Below, in pieces: positions 1 through 6,584 of a stretch of 6,792 nucleotides of DNA (position 1 is the first letter of the stretch; the number at the start of each line of letters is the position of its first letter). This DNA is from an uncultured Ignavibacteriota bacterium (GTDB taxonomy: Bacteria; Bacteroidota; Ignavibacteria; Tepidaquicellales; Tepidaquicellaceae), in NCBI GenBank assembly GCA_903901375.1, contig CAIUQV010000366.1:1-6792 (forward strand), in the 5' to 3' direction. Under the pieces are notes generated by a model that was not told the DNA's origin, did no database searches, and saw only the letters and a program-made list of their open reading frames with translations. The position numbers were made by a program, and so were the translations under genes.

Positions 1-1479
1 AGATTATCTGTTAATGATATTGTGTTTGGAATGAGGTATGAAATTGACCAGCCTATAGAATACGGTGTTAACTTCAGGGGTATTAAGAAAAGATACGTTG
101 AATACAGCAATAATAATGTCGGTATAGATTTCCGTGCAGGCGACTTCTGGCAGATTATCGGAAGAGGACTTTCGATGAATACATTTGAGGACAGGAATCA
201 GTTTTACGATACGGGTATAGACGGAGTGAAGTTTTCCTACAAGCACACTTTCGGGGACAAGAAACCTGTTAAGACAAAAGGTATGTTTCTTGCGGGAAGA
301 GTTCTTTTCAATGACTATCTTGTACCCACAAGGGTTGAAACCTACGACATCAGAAACGGAAACTTTGAGGTTTCTCCTATAAAGAATCTGAATATTGGCG
401 GTAACTATGTTTATGCAATCGGCTCAGTTCCGAACGCATTCGATACAACCGCAATAAAATCGTATATTCCCGAAGGTTATGCAACTCTGACAGTCGGTAA
501 CCTTCAGTTATTCGCTTCCTATGCACACAAGCAGACAAACACAACACCGAATAATTCCTACCCAACGCCGCTTACGGCAAAGGGTGACGGATTCTATTCA
601 TCGGTTTCATATTCAGTTCCGAAAATCGGATTCACACTCGATTATAAAAATTACAGGTTTGACTTAACTGCTCCTGACTACAGAGGCAACGACAGACCTA
701 CACGTATGCTTCCATTCCAGAACCCGCCGACAGCGGTTAAGGAACACGCATCTACATTGCTATCAAGGTATCCGCACGTAGTTGATTTTAACGACGAAGT
801 AGGCGGACAGTTCGACGTGGTGTATGCTCCGAATGATAAAGTTACTATAAACTTTAATACAGCAGCTGCCTCGAGACACTATAATTATAAAAACATAGGT
901 ACAGGTGCTCTGATAGTTTACGATAGAATTGACAGAAGCTCAAGCTACATTCCTTCTTTTGACGATGCTTTCTCACCATGGTATGAGGCATATCTTGAAG
1001 GTGAATGGTATGCATCTGAAAAACTGTATGGTAAGATTGCTTACGATTATCAGAACTCAGTTATATACGACAACCTGAATCCATCTGCATCCGAGAAGCA
1101 AAAGATAAATACAATTCCTGCCGAGCTCAGGTACACATTCATAAAGGATTATACGCTTAAAGTAAATTTTGAAAACCAGTTTGTCTATAATTCAAACATG
1201 ACGAACAAAAAGGATTTCCTGAATGAACTGATTTCTTTAAGTGTTTCCAAATCGCCTAATTTAAGCGCAACAGTAAGTTATGAATGGACAACGAGCGACG
1301 AAGAACCAACAGGAAAGAAAGCCTGGGTACTGGGAGAAGTATCGTATAAACTGAACACGACCAATTCTGTTACCGTTTCTTACGGAACAGAACGCGGCGG
1401 AATCAGATGTACAAACGGAATCTGCAGATACGTAAGACCTTTTGAAGGTTTCAGGTTAACTGTTAATTCTAAATTCTAA
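1..1479 (+). CDS. DUF6029-like outer-membrane beta-barrel protein, 5' end missing
   Basis: The reading frame is open from base 1, so the N-terminus and signal peptide lie outside the window; 492 codons are visible. The GTG at 22 is internal and not a credible start. The protein is dominated by short alternating polar/aromatic stretches separated by turns rich in N, G and D, and it ends in a phenylalanine (FRLTVNSKF), the classic C-terminal signal for insertion of outer-membrane barrels. Near the visible N-terminus (codons 46-57) is the block AGDFWQIIGRGL, followed by TFEDR and an IDGVKFSY block. I recognise this pattern from the Bacteroidota family DUF6029, whose function is unknown; the name is from memory and not checked. 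The only two cysteines are C470 and C475 (window codons), in RCTNGICRY, in the last predicted hairpin. The next gene, 43 bases on, is a CxxC lipoprotein, probably in the same operon. Barrel identity is fairly sure; the family name less so. Confidence 0.72.
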   Translation, partial: RLSVNDIVFGMRYEIDQPIEYGVNFRGIKKRYVEYSNNNVGIDFRAGDFWQIIGRGLSMNTFEDRNQFYDTGIDGVKFSYKHTFGDKKPVKTKGMFLAGRVLFNDYLVPTRVETYDIRNGNFEVSPIKNLNIGGNYVYAIGSVPNAFDTTAIKSYIPEGYATLTVGNLQLFASYAHKQTNTTPNNSYPTPLTAKGDGFYSSVSYSVPKIGFTLDYKNYRFDLTAPDYRGNDRPTRMLPFQNPPTAVKEHASTLLSRYPHVVDFNDEVGGQFDVVYAPNDKVTINFNTAAASRHYNYKNIGTGALIVYDRIDRSSSYIPSFDDAFSPWYEAYLEGEWYASEKLYGKIAYDYQNSVIYDNLNPSASEKQKINTIPAELRYTFIKDYTLKVNFENQFVYNSNMTNKKDFLNELISLSVSKSPNLSATVSYEWTTSDEEPTGKKAWVLGEVSYKLNTTNSVTVSYGTERGGIRCTNGICRYVRPFEGFRLTVNSKF

Positions 1480-1522
1480 AATCTGTTATTAATTTAAAAA
1501 TGTTTTATACTTATAATAGCAT

Positions 1523-2311
1523 ATGAAAAAGCTGACAATAACAATATTAAGTCTGTTCCTTGTATCCGTAATGTTTTATTCCTGTGAGTCGAACGATAAT
1601 CCGGTTACACAGAACACCAGCAATAAGAAATCCAACAGTAAAGTTCTTATGGAGTTTTTTACTGCTGTAAACTGTCCTAACTGTCCGCCGCCGGGACACT
1701 TTCTGGACCTGATAGACAGCCTTAAGGGAGTTTCGATAAATGATACAAACGTAGTTATTGTAAGGTATCATTCAAACTATAACGGTTACGACCCTTATTA
1801 TCTGTTCAATCCGACAGGCAGTGCAGCAAGACACAATTATTACGGCTATCTCTGGAATCCTGCGGGTACGCTGATGGGAGTTAACCTTCCAAACTTTGAC
1901 CAGAGTGTATGGCTCAACAATATTAACACTTCACTCGAAAAGAAAAATCCTCTGCAGGTAGGGCTATCCAACATTTATGATTCAACAACAAAAACAGGTA
2001 CTGTAAATGTATCACTGAAATTAACGTCGGCAAGTCCTGACGCAGATTTAAAACTGTTTGTAATGTTTACTGAGAATGAACTTGCATACACCGGAACGAA
2101 CGGAGAGAAAGTACATCAGAACACTTACAGGCAAATGCTAACCGATAATGCGGGAGATGCAGTTAATCTTCAGCCCGGCGTGCTTGAAAATGTTATAAAG
2201 CCATATACGCTGAAAACAGGCATAAACACTGCCAATTCACACATTATAGTTTTTGTACAGAGCCAGAACGGAAAGACTGTTTATGGCGTTGAAAGAATTA
2301 AATTTAATTAA
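1523..2311 (+). CDS. Omp28-like lipoprotein with thioredoxin-type CxxC motif
   Basis: This 262-residue protein starts with a lysine-containing, hydrophobic signal segment (residues 1-20) ending at FYSC, so C21 is the likely lipidated cysteine. The lipobox is loose (F at -3, Y at -2), as is often tolerated in Bacteroidota. After the cysteine comes an N/S/T/K-rich linker to about residue 38. Then VLMEFFTAVNCPNCPPPGH (residues 41-59) matches the first strand and active-site helix of a thioredoxin fold, with CPNC at 51-54. The C-terminal half (about 140-262) is beta-rich and ends in GVERIKFN. This combination is typical of Omp28-related outer-membrane proteins, named after the Porphyromonas 28-kDa antigen, although many members are longer. 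The CxxC suggests a periplasmic or surface thiol-disulfide role, but no substrate is known. ATG 1523 gives a complete signal peptide; no Shine-Dalgarno sequence is visible. It lies between two barrel genes, so an envelope role is likely. Confidence 0.8.
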   Translation: MKKLTITILSLFLVSVMFYSCESNDNPVTQNTSNKKSNSKVLMEFFTAVNCPNCPPPGHFLDLIDSLKGVSINDTNVVIVRYHSNYNGYDPYYLFNPTGSAARHNYYGYLWNPAGTLMGVNLPNFDQSVWLNNINTSLEKKNPLQVGLSNIYDSTTKTGTVNVSLKLTSASPDADLKLFVMFTENELAYTGTNGEKVHQNTYRQMLTDNAGDAVNLQPGVLENVIKPYTLKTGINTANSHIIVFVQSQNGKTVYGVERIKFN

Positions 2312-2324
2312 AACATTTAAATAA

Positions 2325-2383
2325 ACTGCCCAATGACAAAAGTATATGCAGCACTGATATTCATAACATTGTTTTTGGGCAGT
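2325..2383 (+). repeat. 9-bp inverted repeat spanning the start codon of the helix-hairpin-helix gene
   Basis: ACTGCCCAA (2325-2333) is perfectly complementary to TTGGGCAGT (2375-2383), with 41 bases between. The left arm includes the A of the start codon, so the pairing could hide the initiation site in mRNA. A 9-bp match of this span is expected about once or twice by chance in a window of this size, so the support is positional only. Confidence 0.25.
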
Positions 2384-4426
2384 AATTATGCGTTCTCCCA
2401 GATAGACACTTCCCGGAACGTAGTTCCCGATACGACGGATTTGAACACGTATAAGTATCAGGAAAAGCTCCTTGAAAACACTCTCGAAGATTCAGAAGAT
2501 TCAAAGCTTCTTGACCAGATGGAGTACCTTAAAACAAAACCTGTTGACCTGAACAAAGCTTCACGCGAAGAACTTGAAGTAATTCCGTATATGACCACAA
2601 TGATTGCAAAGAAGATATTCGATTACAGGACATACAATGGTAATTTCAAATCAAAGAGGGATTTGCTTAAAATAGACGGAATATCTCAGGACTTTTACGA
2701 AAAGATAAAGGTCTATGTTGTTGCGAAAAACTCTAAGACAGACTATGTGAAAGACGAATCAGGAAAGGTGATAAAAGAATCGGAGTATCTTTCCAGTAAT
2801 GTTTTTAAAAACATAGACATAAAATTCCGCAGCAGGGTTCAGAGTGATTTACAGGAAAGGCAGGGTTATAAAACAGGTGATTATCCCGGCTCTCCGCAGA
2901 AGGTTTACAACCGTCTCACAGGTTTTTATAACGGAAACGGTTATGACATAGGCGGAAATTTAACGATAGAAAAAGACCCGGGCGAAACGAACTATGCAGA
3001 CTTCTATTCCGGATACCTTGAACTGAATAACTGGAAGTTCGTTAAGAAAGTACTCGCAGGAGATTATATTCTCAACTTCGGGCAGGGACTCGGATTGTGG
3101 ACATCCCTTTCATACTCAAAAGGCTCGGAAGCAGTTGACGTGATTAAGAAAAGAAGTTTTAACATAGACAGTTACCGCTCCACGAACGAAGTACAGTTCT
3201 TCCGTGGTGCGGCAACGAACGTAGAATACAAGAACTATAATTTCTACTTCTTCTATTCCAATAATTATTTTGATGCATCGATAGATACTACTTTAAACGA
3301 AGTATCGAGTATTTATTTCGACGGCTACCACCGTACAATCAGCGAAAAGAACAGGCAGAATGCAGGTATGGAAAGTTTACTCGGAGGACGTGTGTTTGCC
3401 GATTACGGCTTCCTGAGACTTGGAGCCACGTACTGGACTTCCCAGTTTACGAAACCTGTCGGCATAGACAGCAGCAAACAGCTTTATAATTTCTCGGGCG
3501 ATAAGGCAAATATGGTAAGCGTTGATTATGACGTAGTGTACAAGAACTTTAATATCTTTGGTGAGTTTGCACGTTCCCAGTCCAGTCACGTTGCAGGACT
3601 TTCGGCATTGCAGATATCTTTGCTGAAAGGAGCAAACGCAATATTTTTATACAGGAACTATCCCGAAAACTTCGTTCCCGTCCACTCATTCGGATTCGGA
3701 GAGAACAACGGAAATACTCAGAACGAAAACGGCGTTTACGCAGGATTAAGCCTTAAACCGATTAAAGGATTATCGGTTGATACTTACTTCGACCAGTTTA
3801 AGTTTCCTTACAGAACCTACTCAAATCCTGTTTCTACATCAGGAAATGATTTTCTTTTAAATTCCGAATATAAATTCTCAAAGGGATTTCTTGTGTACAT
3901 GAAATACAGGAACAAGAACAAAGAAGAATCTCGTACTGTAACCGATGAGTACGACAGAAGCGTAAAGAAAATAGATAACCGCAACCAGATGAATTTCAGG
4001 CTTGGATTCGACTATGATATATCGGGAGACATAAGACTAAAGAGCAGGTATGAATACGTTATGGTGAAGTATGATAATTATGGCGGGAACAATAAAGGAT
4101 TTCTCTTTTATTCTGATATAAGAGCATTTATGACAAAAAACCTCTCCATATCCACAAGGTTTGTTGTTTTTCAGACCGAGGATTATGACAGCAGAGTGTA
4201 TGAGTTTGAGGATGATTTGAAAGGAGTAATGTCAAACGTAGGATTGTACGGAAAAGGAACAAGATGGTATCTGGTTCTCAGGTATAAACCTTACAACTTC
4301 TTTGAAGCCACGGCAAAATATTCAGCAACTTATCTTGATGGAGTTAAATCTATCGGCTCGGGAAATGATATGATAGATGGAGATTTAAATAACCGTTTCA
4401 ATATAGGAATTGAGATAAACCTCTGA
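2333..4426 (+). CDS. Exported ComEA-like helix-hairpin-helix protein with C-terminal outer-membrane beta-barrel
   Basis: The protein has 697 residues. Residues 1-22 form a signal peptide with probable cleavage at AFS-Q. An acidic helical stretch (about 38-66) leads to a ComEA-like tandem helix-hairpin-helix unit at about 70-130: PVDLNKASREELEVIP, then FDYRTYNGNFKSKRDLLKIDG. From about 158 to the end the chain is aromatic-rich and strand-like with N/D/G turns, consistent with a large barrel. It includes AGDYILNFGQGLGLW (242-256) and a C-terminal region with DYDSRVYEFEDD, GKGTRWYLVLRY and IGSGNDMIDGD, which I associate with a recurrent Bacteroidota/Ignavibacteria family annotated only as helix-hairpin-helix protein. 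The last residue is L rather than F. There are no cysteines. The usual glycines of the DNA-contacting hairpins are partly lost, so DNA binding should not be assumed. Start ATG 2333 lies 21 bases after the previous stop with no Shine-Dalgarno sequence, which suggests cotranscription. Specific function is unknown. Confidence 0.8.
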   Translation: MTKVYAALIFITLFLGSNYAFSQIDTSRNVVPDTTDLNTYKYQEKLLENTLEDSEDSKLLDQMEYLKTKPVDLNKASREELEVIPYMTTMIAKKIFDYRTYNGNFKSKRDLLKIDGISQDFYEKIKVYVVAKNSKTDYVKDESGKVIKESEYLSSNVFKNIDIKFRSRVQSDLQERQGYKTGDYPGSPQKVYNRLTGFYNGNGYDIGGNLTIEKDPGETNYADFYSGYLELNNWKFVKKVLAGDYILNFGQGLGLWTSLSYSKGSEAVDVIKKRSFNIDSYRSTNEVQFFRGAATNVEYKNYNFYFFYSNNYFDASIDTTLNEVSSIYFDGYHRTISEKNRQNAGMESLLGGRVFADYGFLRLGATYWTSQFTKPVGIDSSKQLYNFSGDKANMVSVDYDVVYKNFNIFGEFARSQSSHVAGLSALQISLLKGANAIFLYRNYPENFVPVHSFGFGENNGNTQNENGVYAGLSLKPIKGLSVDTYFDQFKFPYRTYSNPVSTSGNDFLLNSEYKFSKGFLVYMKYRNKNKEESRTVTDEYDRSVKKIDNRNQMNFRLGFDYDISGDIRLKSRYEYVMVKYDNYGGNNKGFLFYSDIRAFMTKNLSISTRFVVFQTEDYDSRVYEFEDDLKGVMSNVGLYGKGTRWYLVLRYKPYNFFEATAKYSATYLDGVKSIGSGNDMIDGDLNNRFNIGIEINL

Positions 4427-4442
4427 CCCAATAATTTAAAAG

Positions 4443-4640
4443 TTATACCCTGTTAGTTGGTGATTCGATAATGTGAATCCCGGCGTCGTCATTGTTCTTC
4501 TTGAATCTTTCTCTCGGAGCTACCCTGCTTTTATATTCAGATTCCCTGAATCCTTTGTAGACCAGAAACCCTATAAACCCTATAAGAATCATAAAGAAAA
4601 GGACGGTGTATATTTTAATGTCAACCCTTTTTTCGTCCAT
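4443..4640 (-). CDS. Small single-pass membrane protein, unknown function
   Basis: This 65-residue minus-strand frame begins MDEKRVDIK. A clean hydrophobic segment, IYTVLFFMILIGFIGFLVY (about residues 10-28), follows, and then a strongly basic and polar tail (KGFRESEYKSRVAPRERFKKNN) ends in IIESPTNRV. The layout is that of a small inner-membrane protein, with the charged tail exposed on one side. I do not recognise the family. An overlapping plus-strand frame (4473-4658) exists, but its translation lacks a coherent hydrophobic segment and looks like the antisense shadow. The stop lies only 16 bases from the stop of the convergent barrel gene, a tight fit that supports a real gene. The sequence before the ATG reads GAAAAG about ten bases upstream, a weak ribosome site at best. 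A 17-bp imperfect inverted repeat begins 13 bases upstream of the start and may control it. Without homologues the gene remains provisional. Confidence 0.58.
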   Translation of the reverse strand: MDEKRVDIKIYTVLFFMILIGFIGFLVYKGFRESEYKSRVAPRERFKKNNDDAGIHIIESPTNRV

Positions 4641-4653
4641 TTAAAAACTTTTC

Positions 4654-4699
4654 AATAGCAAATAATGTTATTAACAACTAACATTGATTTGATGCTATT
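4654..4699. repeat. Imperfect 17-bp inverted repeat (possible operator or 5' hairpin)
   Basis: The left arm AATAGCAAATAATGTTA (4654-4670) is complementary to 4679-4699, which reads TAACATT, G, ATTTG, ATG, CTATT. That gives 17 paired bases interrupted by a 1-base and a 3-base bulge, around an 8-base loop (TTAACAAC). No T-run follows on either strand, so it is not a standard terminator. It lies 13 bases upstream of the small membrane gene and could be a 5' leader hairpin of that gene or a protein-binding site between divergent promoters. Confidence 0.5.
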
Positions 4700-4775
4700 A
4701 GTTCATTTTTGATGAGATAACTTAACAAAAAAATGTATTAATTCAAACACAATTTCCTTAAACACACGAACGATA

Positions 4776-4789
4776 AATGTATGTACATT
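4776..4789. promoter_or_regulatory. 6-2-6 palindrome, candidate operator
   Basis: AATGTA-TG-TACATT is a perfect 6-bp inverted repeat around a 2-base centre, lying 84 bases upstream of the chosen start of the tetratricopeptide gene. Size and symmetry would suit a dimeric helix-turn-helix regulator, but no regulator gene is in the window, and AT-rich sequence produces such palindromes by chance. Confidence 0.25.
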
Positions 4790-4873
4790 AGGTATTTGAG
4801 TCTTAAACCGTAATTCTGATTTTATGTATTGTTTTTGACTTTAGAGTTTATTGTTATAAACATATTTTTATGT

Positions 4874-6556
4874 ATGAGCAGAGTTATGTTAATTTTAACG
4901 GTAATGTTTCTGCTGTCCGATGCTGCTGTATCACAGGCACAAAGAGACAGTGTTTTTAACGAAACCGCCGTTAAGTATTTTATAGAAGGGAAATCCGCAG
5001 AGCTTACCGGTGACAACAAGAGCGCTCTTGAATATTACAGTACTGCACTTAAATACGAGAAAGCAGGCGGGATATACTTTGCCGCTGCGAACGTATTCGT
5101 AAAACTCGGTAAATATCAGGATGCACTGATTGAGGTTAATAACGCACTTAAGTACAATCCTGAGAACCTTGAATACCTTACTCTGAAAGCAAACATATAT
5201 TACGGTACGGGAAAGATTGATAAATCAGTTGAGATTTATGAAAGCATACTCGCAAAAGATTCCGAAAATGTATTTGTACTGTATTCTCTTGCCCGTGCAT
5301 ATCAGGAACTGCGCCGTACGGAAATTGCTGTTATTTATTATGAAAGGATTATTGATGTCTATGGTTTTGAACAGGACGTTCTGAAACGAATGTATGAAAT
5401 CTATTCAGGGTTCAGGAATTATGAAAAAGCAGCCGAAGTGCTGAGTTACTCGCTTAAACTCGACCCTTACAACAGCGGACTTCTTCTTGAGCTTGCATCG
5501 CTGTACACTAAGCTCGGCAACGAAGACGGTGCAAAGGAAATATACGAAAGAATGTCTGCACTCAATCCCGGCGATAAACAGATTCAGGCAGAAATAGTGA
5601 AACTGTATTTCCGCAAGAACGAAGTAGACAAGGGATTTACGGAGTTTGCAAAGATTCTCGGAAAAGATTCACTTTCCCTTCAGGAAAAAGTACAGCTCGG
5701 AGAAATGTATTACAATATGATGCTTCAGGACAACAAGACAGCTGACATTGTGGAATACATTTTTAAGTACATTCTCGACAGATACCCCGATAACTGGGCT
5801 CCGTATTATTATCTTGGAGAAATAGATATATCGAACAGCAATAAAGCAGAGGCGTATAAAAAGTTTAAAAGGGGAGTTACTCTTGCGGATTCTTCGAAAG
5901 AAGCCTGTCTACAGTTTGGTTATGCATTGTTCACGCTTGAGAAGTATGAAGACTCGAAAGCTGTGTTGCAGAAGGGTCTTTCCCTCGCTCCGGATGATTA
6001 CAGGCTGAATTACACTCTGGCACTTACCACACAGCGGCTGAATGATTTGCCCGCAGCGATAAAGTACTATGAACGTGCCATGGAAATCAACCCCGGGGAT
6101 TTAGGACTGATTTCATCTCTTGCACTTGCATACAATTCAAACAAACAGTACAGGGAATCCAACGATATGTACGAAAAGGCACTGAGGATAGACCCCGACA
6201 ATGCCTTAATGCTTAATAACTATGCGTACAACCTTTCAACACGCGGAGAGAATCTGGAAAAAGCACTCGATATGTCAAGACGTGCAGTAAACAAGGAGCC
6301 GGGCAATCCATCGTACCTCGACACTTTCGGATGGATATTCTATATGATGAAAGATTATAAATCTGCACTCGAATACATTGAGCGTGCAGTTTCAATAAAC
6401 GGCTCAAATGCCGTCCTGCTTGACCATCTCGGCGATGCACACTTTGCCCTGAAGGATGTGAAGAAAGCTGTTTATTTCTGGAAAAAAGCTTTCGAGCTCA
6501 GCCCTAACAATCAGCAGATAGAGAAAAAGATAAAGGAAAACGAAAATAAAGTTTAA
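4874..6556 (+). CDS. Exported tetratricopeptide-repeat (TPR) protein
   Basis: I start the gene at ATG 4874, giving 560 residues. This start yields a proper signal peptide, MSRVMLILTVMFLLSDAAVS with cleavage near residue 20-22. Reading further upstream to the TTG at 4829 would add 15 hydrophobic residues in front and spoil the signal-peptide layout; ATG 4886 is a second option. The mature protein is almost entirely TPR. Clear units run from about residue 30 to 233 (for example KLGKYQDALIEVNNALKYNPEN at 77-98, shown here in part), followed by a less regular stretch (about 234-303). Another block at about 305-545 includes AIKYYERAMEINPGD (395-409), EKALRIDPDNALMLNNYAYN (434-453) and YLDTFGWIFYMMKDYKSALE (481-500). 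Such solenoids bind other proteins, and export points to a periplasmic or outer-membrane-associated scaffold. It is probably cotranscribed with trxB 28 bases downstream. The partner and process are unknown; TPR identity is near certain. Confidence 0.88.
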   Translation: MSRVMLILTVMFLLSDAAVSQAQRDSVFNETAVKYFIEGKSAELTGDNKSALEYYSTALKYEKAGGIYFAAANVFVKLGKYQDALIEVNNALKYNPENLEYLTLKANIYYGTGKIDKSVEIYESILAKDSENVFVLYSLARAYQELRRTEIAVIYYERIIDVYGFEQDVLKRMYEIYSGFRNYEKAAEVLSYSLKLDPYNSGLLLELASLYTKLGNEDGAKEIYERMSALNPGDKQIQAEIVKLYFRKNEVDKGFTEFAKILGKDSLSLQEKVQLGEMYYNMMLQDNKTADIVEYIFKYILDRYPDNWAPYYYLGEIDISNSNKAEAYKKFKRGVTLADSSKEACLQFGYALFTLEKYEDSKAVLQKGLSLAPDDYRLNYTLALTTQRLNDLPAAIKYYERAMEINPGDLGLISSLALAYNSNKQYRESNDMYEKALRIDPDNALMLNNYAYNLSTRGENLEKALDMSRRAVNKEPGNPSYLDTFGWIFYMMKDYKSALEYIERAVSINGSNAVLLDHLGDAHFALKDVKKAVYFWKKAFELSPNNQQIEKKIKENENKV

Positions 6557-6570
6557 AATAATTAATACAG

Positions 6571-6576
6571 AAAGGA
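6571..6576 (+). promoter_or_regulatory. Shine-Dalgarno site of trxB
   Basis: AAAGGA, with its AGGA core at 6573-6576, sits 8 bases before ATG 6585, an ideal distance. It fixes the trxB start. It is the only good ribosome site in the window; the other gene starts show only A/T-rich leaders, as is usual in Bacteroidota. Confidence 0.7.
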
Positions 6577-6584
6577 AAAATTAA

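Larger units (their letters stand above)
4641..4873. promoter_or_regulatory. AT-rich divergent intergenic region, likely holding both promoters
   Basis: These 233 bases separate the minus-strand small membrane gene from the plus-strand tetratricopeptide gene. The stretch is clearly more AT-rich than the flanking genes, has no convincing coding frame, and must contain at least the promoter for the rightward genes. I looked for the Bacteroidota-type promoter (TTTG, then TAnnTTTG) and found only partial matches. One is TTTG at 4795-4798 followed by TATGTATTG at 4823-4831, which has one base too many. TTGACT at 4835-4840 with TATAAA at 4855-4860 has a 14-base spacer, too short for a usual sigma-70 site. 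No promoter is therefore placed. The inverted repeats in this spacer are listed separately. Confidence 0.5.

Noticed and set aside
377..565. Minus-strand frame with several cysteines opposite the first barrel gene
   Set aside because: It lies wholly inside the real coding region and has no recognisable domain; it is an antisense shadow. The other minus-strand frames inside genes were dismissed for the same reason.
1512..1517. TATAAT just before the lipoprotein gene, resembling a -10 box
   Set aside because: It ends 5 bases before the ATG, has no matching upstream element, and this group uses a different promoter consensus. The gene is better explained as part of the upstream transcript.
2799..2814. 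Perfect 16-bp palindrome ATGTTTTTAAAAACAT inside the helix-hairpin-helix barrel gene
   Set aside because: It is all A/T apart from one G and one C, lies in the middle of a coding region, and encodes ordinary residues (NVFKN). Such palindromes arise easily in AT-rich genes.
4427..4442. Possible terminator between the convergent genes
   Set aside because: The 16-base gap contains no hairpin with a T-run; I see no intrinsic terminator there.
4473..4658. Plus-strand frame of 61 codons opposite the small membrane gene
   Set aside because: Its translation has no coherent hydrophobic segment or domain signature, and it overlaps the more protein-like minus-strand frame over most of its length.
4829..4873. 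Upstream TTG start adding 15 residues to the TPR protein
   Set aside because: The extension lengthens the hydrophobic N-terminus unnaturally, whereas ATG 4874 gives a normal signal peptide. No ribosome site favours the TTG.
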